This document shows, in pieces, positions 25,909 through 34,744 of a stretch of 64,000 nucleotides of DNA. How positions within the stretch are numbered: the stretch's first letter is position 1; each line of letters opens with the position of its first letter. Source of the stretch: Cupriavidus necator (lineage in GTDB: Bacteria; Pseudomonadota; Gammaproteobacteria; Burkholderiales; Burkholderiaceae); contig CP074381.1 of NCBI GenBank assembly GCA_022041995.1, forward strand, positions 682,001 through 746,000, given 5' to 3'. The notes beneath the pieces were generated by a model. That model did no database searches and was not told the DNA's origin. It was given only the letters and a program-made list of their open reading frames with translations. A program made the translations under genes and the position numbers.

Positions 25909-26982
25909 ATGCGCCAACACAAGATCGCCGTGATTCCCGGAGACGGAATCGGCACGGAAGTCATGCCCGAGGGCATCCGCGTGATGGACGCCGCGGCGCG
26001 GCGCTTCGGCATCGGCTTCCAGTGGGACCACTTCGACTTTTCCAGCTGCGACTACTACGCCCGCCACGGCAAGATGCTGCCGGACGACTGGTTCGACACG
26101 CTGGTCAAGTACGACGCCATTTATTTCGGCGCGGTGGGCTGGCCTGATGCCGTGCCCGACCACGTCTCGCTGTGGGGCTCGCTGCTGCAGTTCCGGCGCT
26201 CGTTCGACCAGTATGTGAACCTGCGCCCGGTGCGGCTGATGCCCGGAGTCAGGAGCCCGCTGGCCGGCCGCCAGCCTGGCGATATCGATTTTTATGTGGT
26301 GCGCGAGAACACCGAGGGCGAGTACTCCAGCATCGGCGGGCGCATGTTTCCGGGCACCGAGCGCGAGATCGTGGTGCAGGAAACCGTGATGAGCCGTACC
26401 GGCGTTGACCGCATCCTGAAGTTTGCCTTCGAGTTGGCGCAGAAGCGGCCCAAGAAGCACCTGACGTCGGCGACCAAGTCCAATGGCATTTCGATCACCA
26501 TGCCGTACTGGGACGAGCGCGTCGAGGCGATGGCGGCCAGCTATCCCGGCATCAAGGTCGACAAGTACCACATCGACATCCTGACCGCGCATTTCGTCCA
26601 GCATCCGGACTGGTTCGACGTGGTGGTGGCCAGCAACCTGTTCGGCGACATCCTGTCCGACCTGGGCCCGGCCTGCACCGGCACCATCGGCATCGCGCCG
26701 TCGGGCAATATCAACCCCGACCGCACCTTCCCCAGCCTGTTCGAGCCGGTGCACGGCTCGGCGCCGGACATTGCGGGGCGCGGCGTGGCCAACCCGATCG
26801 GCCAGATCTGGTGCGGCGCCATGATGCTGGAGCACCTGGGCCATGAAGAAGCCGGCGCCGCCGTGCTGGGTGCGATCGAGAAGGTGCTGGCCGCGGGCCC
26901 CGAACACGCGCCGCTGACGCGCGACATCGGCGGCAAGGCCGGCACGGCCGACCTGGGCCTGGCTATCGCGGAGGCGCTGTGA
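25909..26982 (+). CDS. ttuC: Tartrate dehydrogenase / D-malate dehydrogenase
   Basis: This 357-residue NAD- and metal-dependent oxidative decarboxylase belongs to the isocitrate/isopropylmalate dehydrogenase family. KIAVIPGDGIGTEV starts the fold, and the substrate segment RRSFDQYVNLRPVRL, FYVVRENTEGEYSS and the metal site VVASNLFGDILSDL follow. This pattern matches TtuC/YeaU (DmlA) more than LeuB. Tartrate or D-malate is converted to oxaloglycolate or pyruvate, or tartrate to glycerate. The stop overlaps the glycerate kinase start, which supports the tartrate-to-glycerate route. Confidence 0.85.
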   Translation: MRQHKIAVIPGDGIGTEVMPEGIRVMDAAARRFGIGFQWDHFDFSSCDYYARHGKMLPDDWFDTLVKYDAIYFGAVGWPDAVPDHVSLWGSLLQFRRSFDQYVNLRPVRLMPGVRSPLAGRQPGDIDFYVVRENTEGEYSSIGGRMFPGTEREIVVQETVMSRTGVDRILKFAFELAQKRPKKHLTSATKSNGISITMPYWDERVEAMAASYPGIKVDKYHIDILTAHFVQHPDWFDVVVASNLFGDILSDLGPACTGTIGIAPSGNINPDRTFPSLFEPVHGSAPDIAGRGVANPIGQIWCGAMMLEHLGHEEAGAAVLGAIEKVLAAGPEHAPLTRDIGGKAGTADLGLAIAEAL

Positions 26983-28286
26983 GCGCGGCGGGCGCGGGTG
27001 AGCCGCGCGTACTCCTGCTGGACAGCTTCCACGCCGCCGTGGCGGCCGCTGATCCGCTGCAGATCGTGGCGCAGCACCTGCCGCCGCCGCACGCGGGCGG
27101 CCGCACGCTGGTGGTGGGCGCGGGCAAGGCCGCAGCGTCGATGGCCGCGGCGGTCGAGCGTGCCTATGCCGGCAAGGCCACGCTGGAAGGGCTGGTGGTC
27201 ACGCGCTACGCCCACGGGCTGCCGACCGGCCATATCCGCGTGATCGAGGCTGGCCATCCGGTGCCCGACGAGGCCGGCGAGCAGGCCGCCGCCGATATCC
27301 TGGCCAGCGTGCAGTCGCTGACGCCGCAGGACCGGCTGCTGGTGCTGGTGTCGGGCGGCGGCTCCAGCCTGCTGTCGCTGCCGGCCGAAGGCATCCCGAT
27401 GGCTGACCTGAAGGCCACCACCCGGGAACTGCTGCGGTGTGGCGCGCCGATCACCGAAATGAATATCGTGCGCAAGCATGTCTCGCGCATCCAGGGCGGG
27501 CGGCTGGCGCAGGCAAGCCGTGCGCCGGTGACCACGCTGATCGTCTCGGACGTGGCCGGCGACGATCCCAGCGCGATCGCCTCGGGTCCGACCGTGGCCG
27601 ACCCGAGCACCTTTGCCGATGCACTGGCGATCCTGCGCCGCTGGGGCGCGCAGGTGCCGGCCAGCGTGCAGGCGCACCTGGAGCGCGGCGCCCGCGGCGA
27701 GGTGCCGGAAACGCCCAAGCCGGGCGACGCGCTGTTCGCCCAGGTCGACAACCGCATGATCGCCACTGCCCATGGCAGCCTGCAGGCGGCCGCGGCGCTG
27801 TTCCGCGAACGCGGCATCACGCCGGTGGTGCTGGGCGATACCGTGACCGGCGAAGCGCGCGAAGTGGCCCGCGTCTACGCTGCGCTGGTGCGCGAGATTC
27901 GCGCGTACAATGCGCCGTTTGCCACGCCCGTGGCACTGATTTCCGGAGGTGAGTGCACGGTCACTTTGCCTGCCGGCGGTGATGCCGCGAAGGCGCGGGG
28001 CGGGCGTTGCTCCGAATTCCTGCTGTCGCTGGCAGTCGAGCTTGACGGCATGCCCGGCGTGCATGCGATTGCGGCCGACACCGACGGCATCGACGGTTCG
28101 GAAGACAATGCGGGTGCGCTGGCCGATCCGACCACGCTGGCGCGCGCCGCGGCCGCTGGCCTGCCGGGACTGCGCCAGCTGGACGCGCACGACGCCTGGG
28201 GCCTGTTCGATGCCATCGGCGACCTGGTGGTCACCGGCCCGACGCGCACCAATGTGAACGACTACCGCGCTATCCTGATTCTCTGA
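26979..28286 (+). CDS. ttuD: Glycerate 2-kinase, MOFRL family (TtuD-like)
   Basis: This 435-residue kinase phosphorylates D-glycerate to 2-phosphoglycerate. The N-terminal half carries [17 protein letters not shown], and further on [14 protein letters not shown] and [19 protein letters not shown]. The C-terminal MOFRL domain contains [12 protein letters not shown] and [15 protein letters not shown]. The start is GTG overlapping the ttuC stop by three bases, so the genes are coupled. Older annotations call it hydroxypyruvate reductase. Together with ttuC it feeds tartrate-derived glycerate into glycolysis. Confidence 0.88.
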   Translation: MSAAGAGEPRVLLLDSFHAAVAAADPLQIVAQHLPPPHAGGRTLVVGAGKAAASMAAAVERAYAGKATLEGLVVTRYAHGLPTGHIRVIEAGHPVPDEAGEQAAADILASVQSLTPQDRLLVLVSGGGSSLLSLPAEGIPMADLKATTRELLRCGAPITEMNIVRKHVSRIQGGRLAQASRAPVTTLIVSDVAGDDPSAIASGPTVADPSTFADALAILRRWGAQVPASVQAHLERGARGEVPETPKPGDALFAQVDNRMIATAHGSLQAAAALFRERGITPVVLGDTVTGEAREVARVYAALVREIRAYNAPFATPVALISGGECTVTLPAGGDAAKARGGRCSEFLLSLAVELDGMPGVHAIAADTDGIDGSEDNAGALADPTTLARAAAAGLPGLRQLDAHDAWGLFDAIGDLVVTGPTRTNVNDYRAILIL

Positions 28287-28330
28287 TTTCGACGAACGCC
28301 CGCCGCCGCCGCGGCAGGCCCAAGCTAGCC

Positions 28331-29365
28331 ATGACCCAGAAGCTCACCATCACCCGCCCGGACGACTGGCACCTGCACCTGCGCGACGGCGCGGCCCTGG
28401 CCGCCGTGTTGCCCGACACCGCGCGCCAGTTCGCACGCGCCATCATCATGCCCAACCTGAAGCCGCCCGTGACCACGGTGGCGCAGGCGCAGGCCTACCG
28501 TGCCCGGATCCTGGCGGCGCTGCCGGCCGGCATGCAGTTCGAGCCGCTGATGACGCTGTACCTGACCGACAACACCACCGCCGAAGAGATCACCGCGGCC
28601 AAGGCCAGCGGCTTTGTGCACGGCGTCAAGCTGTACCCGGCCGGCGCCACCACCAACAGCGACGCTGGCGTGACCGATATCCGCCGCTGCTACCCGGCGC
28701 TGGAAGCGATGCAGCGCGCGGGCCTGCCGCTGCAGGTGCACGGCGAGGTGACCGACCCGAGCATCGATATCTTCGACCGCGAAGCCGTCTTTATCGACCG
28801 CGTGATGACGCCGCTGCGCCGCGACATGCCCGAGCTGAAGGTGGTGTTCGAGCACATCACCACCAAGGACGCGGCCGAGTACGTGCGCGACGCCAGCGGC
28901 CCGGTCGGCGCCACCATCACGGCGCACCACCTGCTCTACAACCGCAACGCCATCTTCACCGGCGGCATCCGCCCGCACTACTACTGCCTGCCGGTGCTCA
29001 AGCGCGAGACCCATCGCGAGGCCCTGGTGGCGGCCGCCGTCTCGGGCAGCCCGCGCTTCTTCCTGGGCACCGACAGCGCGCCGCACGCGCGCGGGCTGAA
29101 GGAACATGCCTGCGGCTGCGCCGGCTGCTATACCGCGCTGCATGCAATGGAGCTGTATGCCGAGGCTTTCGACGCCGCCGGCGCGCTGGACAAGCTGGAA
29201 GCCTTTGCCAGCTTCAACGGCCCGGCCTTCTACGGCCTGCCGCGCAACACCGGCACGCTGACGCTGGAGCGAGAGGACTGGGAACTGCCGGCCGAGCTGC
29301 CCTACGGCGACACCACGCTGGTGCCGCTGCGCGGCGGCGAGACGCTGCGCTGGAAGGCCCGCTAA
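28331..29365 (+). CDS. pyrC: Dihydroorotase
   Basis: This 344-residue zinc enzyme closes carbamoyl-aspartate to dihydroorotate in pyrimidine synthesis. The first metal pair is HLHLRDG at about 15-21. The carboxylated lysine is in [13 protein letters not shown] near 103, further histidines are in VHGEVTD and FEHITTK, and the catalytic aspartate is in GTDSAPH. The length matches the short E. coli-type PyrC. It begins 44 bases after the glycerate kinase stop and is followed by a DUF3025 gene. Confidence 0.93.
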   Translation: MTQKLTITRPDDWHLHLRDGAALAAVLPDTARQFARAIIMPNLKPPVTTVAQAQAYRARILAALPAGMQFEPLMTLYLTDNTTAEEITAAKASGFVHGVKLYPAGATTNSDAGVTDIRRCYPALEAMQRAGLPLQVHGEVTDPSIDIFDREAVFIDRVMTPLRRDMPELKVVFEHITTKDAAEYVRDASGPVGATITAHHLLYNRNAIFTGGIRPHYYCLPVLKRETHREALVAAAVSGSPRFFLGTDSAPHARGLKEHACGCAGCYTALHAMELYAEAFDAAGALDKLEAFASFNGPAFYGLPRNTGTLTLEREDWELPAELPYGDTTLVPLRGGETLRWKAR

Positions 29366-29385
29366 ACCCTGCCGAGGCCTTGCCC

Positions 29386-30213
29386 ATGCAGGTGCCCGCG
29401 GCCGACGAGCCTTTCGTCGCCGCGCTGGCCGGGATCGACTGGTCCCGGCCGTGGTTCCAGCCGTTTGCGGCACAGGGTGCCGCGCTCGCTGCGGCGGCGC
29501 AGGGCGGGGCCGATCTGCGCGCGCTGTTCGAAGCGCGCGCCAGCCAGCTTGGCCTGCGCAATGCGCGCGGCCTGCCGCTGCGTTTTATCGCCCCGCATGC
29601 CTTGCCCGAAGGCAGCGCTTATGAGGCGCATATCCATGCCACGGGCGAGATCCCGACCCGCGACAATCTCCACGATTTCTTCAACGCGCTGACCTGGCTG
29701 CATTTCCCGCAGGCCAAGCGCGTGCTCAACCAGATCCAGGCCGAGGTCATCGCGCGCGAAGGCGTGCAAACCAAGCGCGGCGGCGTGCGCGATGCGGCGA
29801 CCCTGTTCGACGAAAATGCGGTGCTGTTTGTCAGCGCCGATCAGGACCTGGCGGATGCGCTCAAGGGGTTTGCGTGGCAGCAGCTGTTCGTCGCGTGCAG
29901 GCCGGCGTGGGGCAGGGCCTGCACGGTGGTGCCGTTCGGCCATGCGCTACTCGAAAAACTGGTGCGGCCGTACAAGTCGGTCACGGCGCATGCGTGGGTG
30001 CTGCCGCTGGCGCCGCATCAGACGGCATGCCCGTCGCTGGACGCCATGCTGGCGCATTCCCTTGCCGCTGCGGCCCAGGCTGGCGCGCTGCGCGGCGGGC
30101 GCAGTTTTGCGCCGTTGCCGGTGATGGGCATCCCGGGCTGGTGCGACGATAACGCCGAACCTGGCTTCTACGCCGATACCGCGGTGTTCCGCCCAGGACG
30201 GCGCGCCGGCTGA
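29386..30213 (+). CDS. DUF3025 domain protein
   Basis: This protein of about 275 residues matches the DUF3025 type: an N-terminal DWSRPWFQPF, then YEAHIHATGEIPTRDNLHDFFNALTWLHFP near the middle, which is the family hallmark. No signal peptide or membrane segment is visible. The function is unknown, although the conserved H, D, N and W residues suggest a catalytic or metal-binding site. ATG 29386 is chosen over a TTG two codons earlier. It lies 20 bases downstream of pyrC, so it is probably co-transcribed, and it ends just before rnpB. Confidence 0.8.
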   Translation: MQVPAADEPFVAALAGIDWSRPWFQPFAAQGAALAAAAQGGADLRALFEARASQLGLRNARGLPLRFIAPHALPEGSAYEAHIHATGEIPTRDNLHDFFNALTWLHFPQAKRVLNQIQAEVIAREGVQTKRGGVRDAATLFDENAVLFVSADQDLADALKGFAWQQLFVACRPAWGRACTVVPFGHALLEKLVRPYKSVTAHAWVLPLAPHQTACPSLDAMLAHSLAAAAQAGALRGGRSFAPLPVMGIPGWCDDNAEPGFYADTAVFRPGRRAG

Positions 30214-30245
30214 AGGCGCCGCCAATCAGTGTTAGACTGCGGGCC

Positions 30246-30586
30246 GCAAAGCAGGCCAGGCAACCGCTGCCTGCACCGCAAGGTGCAGGGGGAGGAAAGT
30301 CCGGACTCCACAGGGCAGGGTGTTGGCTAACAGCCATCCACGGCAACGTGCGGAATAGGGCCACAGAGACGAGTCTTGCCGCCGGGTTCGCCTGGCGGGA
30401 AGGGTGAAACGCGGTAACCTCCACCTGGAGCAATCCCAAATAGGCAGGCGATGAAGCGGCCCGCTGAGTCTGCGGGTAGGGAGCTGGAGCCGGCTGGTAA
30501 CAGTCGGCCTAGAGGAATGGTTGTCACGCACCGTTTGCCGCAAGGCGGGCGGGGCGCACAGAATCCGGCTTATCGGCCTGCTTTGC
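30246..30586 (+). ncRNA. rnpB: RNase P RNA (bacterial class A)
   Basis: This is the catalytic RNA that trims the 5' ends of tRNA precursors. The ends pair as stem P1 (AAAGCAGGCC at 30248-30257 with GGCCTGCTTT at 30575-30584). The conserved core GAGGAAAGTCCGGACTCC lies near 30291-30309, followed by ACAGGGCAGGGTGTTGGCTAA. GGGTGAAACGCGGTAACCTCC, GAGCAATCCCAAATAGG and the 3' element CAGAATCCGGCTTATCGG are all present. A possible -10 (TTAGACT) lies at about 30230-30236. A hairpin (30599-30627) with a pyrimidine-rich tail may end the transcript. An open frame on the plus strand across this region is rejected. Confidence 0.96.
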
Positions 30587-30639
30587 TTCTTCTTCCGGGA
30601 CCCGGCGCCACCACGGCATGCCGGGTCTGCATCTTCCCT

Positions 30640-31062
30640 TCAGGCTTCGACGATTTCCAGCGTGTGCGTGATCTCGGCCGTCTTGGCCAGCATGATCGAC
30701 GCCGAGCAGTACTTCTCGTGCGACAGCTTGATGGCCCGTTCGACCGTGGCGGGGTTGAGATTCTTGCCGGTCACCACAAAATGGAAGTTGATGCGGGTGA
30801 AGACCTTGGGGTCCTCGCCGGCGCGCTCGGCCTGCAACTGCACGCTGCAGCCGGTGACGTCCTGGCGGCCGCGCTTGAGGATCAGCACCACGTCATAGGC
30901 GGTGCAGCCGCCGGTGCCGAGCAGCACCATCTCCATCGGCCGCGGCGCCAGATTGTGGCCGCCGCCCTCGGGCGCACCGTCCATCGCAACGATATGACCG
31001 CTGCCGGTCTGGGCCACGAAGCTCATGCCGTCCGCGCCCATCCATGTCACTTTGCATTCCAT
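30640..31062 (-). CDS. OsmC family protein, YhfA-like
   Basis: This 140-residue OsmC-fold protein begins MECKVTWMGADGMSFVAQ and contains PMEMVLLGTGGCTAYDVV, whose C is one of the two redox cysteines. The second is in LSHEKYCSASIML. These proteins reduce organic hydroperoxides or bind acyl compounds; the YhfA subgroup has no firmly assigned substrate. The start is chosen for CAGGAACG upstream and the conserved opening, ignoring an unsupported extension. Upstream lies a gene-free region of about 730 bases. Confidence 0.88.
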   Translation of the reverse strand: MECKVTWMGADGMSFVAQTGSGHIVAMDGAPEGGGHNLAPRPMEMVLLGTGGCTAYDVVLILKRGRQDVTGCSVQLQAERAGEDPKVFTRINFHFVVTGKNLNPATVERAIKLSHEKYCSASIMLAKTAEITHTLEIVEA

Positions 31063-31153
31063 TTTGTTCGTTCCTGTCTTTTGTATTGTGTGCTTCCGAT
31101 CACAAGCGCGTGATCTCGAATCTTGCAATTCTCAGTATATGGCATCGTCAAGC

Positions 31154-31183
31154 TTGAGCTGCTGACGCCAATACCCCTATAAA
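31154..31183 (+). promoter_or_regulatory. Weak candidate sigma-70 promoter in the osmC-rplM gap
   Basis: TTGAGC (31154-31159) and TATAAA (31178-31183) are 18 bases apart. A transcript from here would run through the small RNA region. It is less convincing than the promoter at 31328. Confidence 0.3.
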
Positions 31184-31291
31184 ATCTGAGGGTTTCCTCT
31201 AGTGCGACAGTTCAGCGACATGCCTGGGTGTTGCATAAATCATTGATTTTTAACGGAAATGGCTTATCTTACGCACGGCGCTTTTCGTTCC

Positions 31292-31318
31292 GCAATACGA
31301 AATTGCATTTCGCAGTGC
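31292..31318. promoter_or_regulatory. 27-base imperfect palindrome, candidate operator
   Basis: The sequence from 31292 to 31318, with core TACGAAATTGCATTTCGCA (31296-31314), is palindromic around its centre with two mismatches per half. It ends ten bases before a strong promoter. Its size and position suit a dimeric regulator; the protein is unknown. Confidence 0.45.
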
Positions 31319-31327
31319 AAATTTCCC

Positions 31328-31355
31328 TTGCACTGGGGAAAACCCCATGTATAAT
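31328..31355 (+). promoter_or_regulatory. Sigma-70 promoter of a small RNA candidate
   Basis: TTGCAC (31328-31333) and a consensus TATAAT (31350-31355) are 16 bases apart. Transcription would start near 31362. No open frame follows closely, but a terminator does. Confidence 0.7.
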
Positions 31356-31361
31356 TTGAAT

Positions 31362-31522
31362 CATTGAACGACGGCGCTGACAGCGCGCCAGAGTGCGAAA
31401 GCGAAGCCCCCGGGGCAAGCCCTCCGCACCGCCCGCCAGTCCCTCCGTCGATCTCCCAGTGTCTCCTCCACCCTCCTCCTTTGGTGGATTCAAACCCAAG
31501 CTCAACAGCTTGGGTTTTTTTT
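31362..31522 (+). ncRNA. Candidate C-rich small RNA with five CCUCC motifs
   Basis: About 160 bases lie between a good promoter and a strong terminator, with no supported protein. The 5' part folds into a small hairpin (GCGCT-GAC-AGCGC, 31374-31386). The middle is pyrimidine-rich, with CCTCC at 31421, 31442, 31465, 31472 and 31475. The last two sit in the loop of a hairpin whose stem is CCACC (31468-31472) and GGTGG (31483-31487). CCUCC is complementary to the Shine-Dalgarno core, so the RNA could block translation start sites, as anti-Shine-Dalgarno small RNAs do. It could instead be an attenuated leader of rplM. No family match could be tested. Confidence 0.5.
31492..31522 (+). terminator. 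Strong intrinsic terminator of the small RNA candidate
   Basis: A perfect 11-base stem (AAACCCAAGCT at 31492-31502, complement at 31507-31517) with loop CAAC runs into eight consecutive T (31515-31522). It is not near the end of any plus-strand protein gene. Confidence 0.92.
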
Positions 31523-31622
31523 CGCCCCTGCGTCCTGGCGCACCGTGCACGCCAAAGTGCCCGAGGCTGCCCTGGCTTGGCCCCTCCATGGCAGCGATCT
31601 TGACGAAAAGATCAGTCTTTGC

Positions 31623-31652
31623 TTGTGCGCTTCCGGCAGCCGTCAGTATAAT
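31623..31652 (+). promoter_or_regulatory. Promoter of the rplM-rpsI operon
   Basis: TTGTGC (31623-31628) and TATAAT (31647-31652) are 18 bases apart. The transcript would have a leader of about 130 bases in which GAAGGCT (31654-31660) can pair with AGCCTTC, which could serve ribosomal-protein feedback. Nothing else is supported between the terminator and rplM. Confidence 0.65.
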
Positions 31653-31789
31653 GGAAGGCTTTCCGTCATACCCGCGGAAGAAAGAGCAGGATCAGGCCAG
31701 CCTTCACGGGCCAGCCACAAGACTTGCAGGGGCGAGCACAAGCCTTCGCGAGTCGGATTTCGGGTACGAACTAATAGTCAGGAAAAATC

Positions 31790-32218
31790 ATGAAGACCTT
31801 TTCCGCCAAGCCTCATGAGGTAAAGCGCGACTGGTACGTGATTGACGCGACGGACAAAGTCCTCGGCCGTGTCGCCAGCGAAGTGGCACGCCGTCTGCGC
31901 GGCAAGCACAAGCCGGAATTCACTCCGCACGTCGACACGGGTGATTACATCATCATCGTCAATGCAGCCAAGCTGCGTGTCACGGGTACCAAGGAAACGG
32001 ACAAGAAGTACTATCGCCATTCGGGCTACCCGGGCGGTATCTACGAAACGACGTTCGGCAAGATGCAACAGCGTTTCCCGGGCCGTGCCCTGGAAAAGGC
32101 TGTGAAGGGCATGCTGCCGAAGGGTCCGCTGGGCTATGCGATGATCAAGAAGCTGAAGGTTTACGCCGAAGCCGAGCATCCGCACGAAGCGCAGCAGCCC
32201 AAGGCGCTGGAAATCTAA
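31790..32218 (+). CDS. rplM: 50S ribosomal protein L13
   Basis: This 142-residue ribosomal protein has the standard length and opening ([20 protein letters not shown]), with [18 protein letters not shown] and the conserved GMLPKGPLG near 108. It is an early assembly protein of the large subunit. CAGGAAAAATC precedes the ATG. Twelve bases separate it from rpsI, the universal partner. Confidence 0.98.
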   Translation: MKTFSAKPHEVKRDWYVIDATDKVLGRVASEVARRLRGKHKPEFTPHVDTGDYIIIVNAAKLRVTGTKETDKKYYRHSGYPGGIYETTFGKMQQRFPGRALEKAVKGMLPKGPLGYAMIKKLKVYAEAEHPHEAQQPKALEI

Positions 32219-32230
32219 GGAGGCCAATCC

Positions 32231-32623
32231 ATGATCGGTAACTGGAATTACGGTACTGGCCGCCGCAAGAGCGCTGTGGCTCGTGTCTTCATCAAGTCGG
32301 GCAAGGGCGACATCGTCGTCAACGGCAAGCCCATCAAAGAGTATTTCGCTCGCGAAACCTCGCTGATGATCGTGCGCCAGCCCCTGGAACTGACCGCCCA
32401 CGGCGAAACGTTCGACATCAAGGTCAACGTGACCGGCGGTGGCGAAACCGGCCAGGCCGGCGCAGTGCGCCACGGCATCACCCGTGCCCTGATCGACTAC
32501 GATGCGACCCTGAAGTCGGCGCTGTCGAAGGCTGGCTACGTCACGCGCGATGCACGTGAAGTCGAGCGTAAGAAGGTCGGCTTCCACAAGGCGCGTCGTC
32601 GCAAGCAGTTCTCGAAGCGCTGA
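32231..32623 (+). CDS. rpsI: 30S ribosomal protein S9
   Basis: This 130-residue ribosomal protein has [16 protein letters not shown] at its start and the conserved basic tail [18 protein letters not shown], which reaches into the ribosomal P site. AAGGAGGCC precedes the ATG. It forms an operon with rplM and ends before a clear terminator. Confidence 0.98.
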   Translation: MIGNWNYGTGRRKSAVARVFIKSGKGDIVVNGKPIKEYFARETSLMIVRQPLELTAHGETFDIKVNVTGGGETGQAGAVRHGITRALIDYDATLKSALSKAGYVTRDAREVERKKVGFHKARRRKQFSKR

Positions 32624-32666
32624 TGCGCTTTCGCGGGTCCGGTACTGCCGGACTTTGCGAGACCAG

Positions 32667-32697
32667 AAAACCGCACGCTGGCCGTGCGGTTTTTTTT
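32667..32697 (+). terminator. Intrinsic terminator of rplM-rpsI
   Basis: AAAACCGCACG (32667-32677) pairs with CGTGCGGTTTT (32683-32693) over a five-base loop, followed by more T (eight in all). Confidence 0.92.
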
Positions 32698-32877
32698 CGC
32701 GCCCAGGGTACGGAAATGCATTGGCCTGCCGAAAAAGCGATTGGGCAGCCATACTTTTGTGGGGTATGGGCTGCGCGCGGCTACAATCACGCCCTGTCGC
32801 CATCGGCAAGTGCTGCTTGCCGGCGCGAATGCGCCACGGCCGGAGGGTTCGGCACGAACGAGAGAGGAGTGAGAGTG

Positions 32878-33366
32878 ATGCTGTTTTCGAAAAAGAAGGG
32901 CCTTTCGATCGATACGCTGATCGGCGAAGACTCCGTCATCGACGGCGACCTGGTGTTTGCCGGCGGCCTGCGCCTGGACGGCCGCGTGCGCGGCAACGTC
33001 ACGGCGGCGCCGGGCAAGCCGAGCATGCTGGTGGTCAGCGAAAAAGGCATGGTCGAGGGCGAGATCAGCGTCGGCCACCTGGTGCTCAACGGCACCGTCA
33101 AGGGCCCGGTGCAGGCCACCGACCTGCTCGAACTGCAGCCGCATGCCCGCGTGCTGGGTGACGTGCGCTACGCGGCGCTGGAAATGCACCAGGGTGCGCT
33201 GGTCGAAGGCCGCCTGATGCCGCTGGTGCAAGGCGAAATCAAGGCGCTGCCGAATCTGCTCGAGGCGGCGCCGGCGGCTGAAGTGACGGAAGCGGCGGAC
33301 GAGGCTGCTGTCACGGACCGCGCAACGCCCGCTGCCGGCGCCCATCCCACTGAAAAGGCCGCCTGA
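32878..33366 (+). CDS. Bactofilin (polymer-forming cytoskeletal protein)
   Basis: This 162-residue protein is built on the bactofilin beta-helix. After a short tail MLFSKKKGLSIDTLIGEDS come regular turns (VIDGDLVFAGGLRLDGRVRGNV, MVEGEISVGHLVLNGTVKGPV, ARVLGDVRYAALEMHQGALVEG). The C-terminal 40 residues are A/E-rich and flexible. Bactofilins polymerise without nucleotide and position cell-wall or polar proteins. The start at 32878, after GAGAGAGGAG, is chosen; the frame extends upstream without any coding character. Next comes erpA. Confidence 0.9.
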   Translation: MLFSKKKGLSIDTLIGEDSVIDGDLVFAGGLRLDGRVRGNVTAAPGKPSMLVVSEKGMVEGEISVGHLVLNGTVKGPVQATDLLELQPHARVLGDVRYAALEMHQGALVEGRLMPLVQGEIKALPNLLEAAPAAEVTEAADEAAVTDRATPAAGAHPTEKAA

Positions 33367-33467
33367 GCGGCGCCCGCCATGCCGGGAACCCCTTGAAAAC
33401 ACAGGGTTTCGGCACGATCTTCCAGTAGCGCTTAGAATACAGGCGTATCTAAACAGGAGAACACCCC

Positions 33468-33836
33468 ATGAACGCAGTCGCAGAGGCACCCGTTACCGAG
33501 GACGTGCCGGCACCGTTCGTCTTTACCGACAGCGCCGCCGACAAGGTCAAGCAGTTGATCGAGGAAGAGGGCAATGCCGAACTGAAACTGCGCGTGTTCG
33601 TGCAGGGCGGCGGCTGCTCCGGCTTCCAGTATGGCTTCACCTTCGATGAGGAAGTCAACGAAGACGACACCACCATGGTCAAGAACGGCGTCACCCTGCT
33701 GATCGACTCGATGAGCTACCAGTACCTGGTCGGCGCGGAGATCGACTACAAGGAAGACATCAACGGCGCGCAGTTCGTGATCAAGAACCCGAATGCCTCG
33801 ACCACCTGCGGTTGCGGCTCGTCGTTCTCGGTCTGA
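33468..33836 (+). CDS. erpA: Iron-sulfur cluster insertion protein
   Basis: This 122-residue A-type carrier has the three conserved cysteines: one in [11 protein letters not shown] and two in the C-terminal TTCGCGSSF. It delivers Fe-S clusters to apoproteins. The subtype is called ErpA because it stands alone, outside an isc cluster, and carries the N-terminal extension [21 protein letters not shown] plausible -10 (TAGAAT at 33433-33438) and AACAGGAGAAC precede the ATG. A strong terminator follows. Confidence 0.92.
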   Translation: MNAVAEAPVTEDVPAPFVFTDSAADKVKQLIEEEGNAELKLRVFVQGGGCSGFQYGFTFDEEVNEDDTTMVKNGVTLLIDSMSYQYLVGAEIDYKEDINGAQFVIKNPNASTTCGCGSSFSV

Positions 33837-33853
33837 CCCACACCGGTCCCCAG

Positions 33854-33883
33854 AAAAAAACGCACCTTCGGGTGCGTTTTTTT
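33854..33883. terminator. Bidirectional intrinsic terminator
   Basis: CGCACC (33861-33866), TTCG loop and GGTGCG (33871-33876) are flanked by seven A on the left and seven T on the right. It therefore serves erpA and the convergent dioxygenase gene. Confidence 0.93.
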
Positions 33884-33898
33884 CTTTTCCGCGATAGC

Positions 33899-34696
33899 TT
33901 ACTGCGCGGCGCGCCAGACCACGGGAAACCAGTCTTCGCGCATGCGCTCGCCGGTCTGCTGATCGATGCCGGGGAACGGCGGCGAGGTGCGCCCGGGCCG
34001 CTGCATGAAGCGCACGTCGTCGCCCAGGAAGCGCGCCGAGAACGCGCGTCGGCGCCCGGTGCCGGTATTGCCGGCCGCGCCGTGCACGGTGCGGAAGTCG
34101 AACACCACGGCATCGCCCGGCGCCAGCTCCGGCGCGAGCAGGGTGTAGCTGCCGTCTTCCACGTCCGGCATCTCCATGAAGGCGTCGTCACCGCCATAGA
34201 AGTTCTCGTTGCTGGCCCAGCGCTTGGGCCGCACCAGCCGCGGCCAGCGGTGCGAGCCGGCCACCAGGCGCAGCGTATTGGCCTGCGTGACCGGATCCAG
34301 CGGGATCCAGTAGCTCGCGGTCTGGGTGCCGTCGACACAGTAATAGGGCAGGTCCTGGTGCCACGGCGTGGGCTTGGCCGTGCCGGGCTCCTTGACCAGG
34401 ATGTGCTCGTGGAATACCTGCACCGCCTGCGACTGCATGATGCACCCGGCAAAGGCCGCCGCCGGCGACTGGCGGATAAAGTCATCGAACGGCGTAATGC
34501 GCTGCCAGTTGCAGTAGTCCTCGAAGAAGCGCCCGCTTTCGCCGGGCCGTACGTTCTCGATGGCGAAGGGGCCTGGCTCGGCCAGGTTCTGCGCAAAGCC
34601 GTCGCGCAGCCGTTCGACCCAGTCGGTGAAGGCGCCGCGCAACACCAGCACGCCGTCGCGCTGGTAGGTGTCGATCTGTTCCTGGGTGATGTTCAT
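33899..34696 (-). CDS. Phytanoyl-CoA dioxygenase (PhyH) family protein
   Basis: This 265-residue protein is an Fe(II)/2-oxoglutarate-dependent oxygenase. The iron ligands are H113 and D115 (PTPWHQDLPYY) and H205 (FRTVHGAAGN), with R217 or nearby as the 2-oxoglutarate anchor. It begins MNITQEQIDTYQRDGVLVLRG, typical of the family. The frame is open upstream, but the start at 34696 fits the fold. It is divergent from a LysR gene, with 90 bases between them that contain a strong operator, so it is very likely that regulator's target. The substrate is not known; family members hydroxylate small metabolites. Confidence 0.88.
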   Translation of the reverse strand: MNITQEQIDTYQRDGVLVLRGAFTDWVERLRDGFAQNLAEPGPFAIENVRPGESGRFFEDYCNWQRITPFDDFIRQSPAAAFAGCIMQSQAVQVFHEHILVKEPGTAKPTPWHQDLPYYCVDGTQTASYWIPLDPVTQANTLRLVAGSHRWPRLVRPKRWASNENFYGGDDAFMEMPDVEDGSYTLLAPELAPGDAVVFDFRTVHGAAGNTGTGRRRAFSARFLGDDVRFMQRPGRTSPPFPGIDQQTGERMREDWFPVVWRAAQ

Positions 34697-34744
34697 GGCA
34701 ACGTTGTGTGGGGGCGATGTGCCCAGTATCGCCATGCATTGGGG

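Noticed and set aside
30451..31113. A plus-strand open frame of about 220 codons across rnpB and the osmC gene
   Set aside because: Its first part is RNase P RNA and its second part is antisense to a clear OsmC gene.
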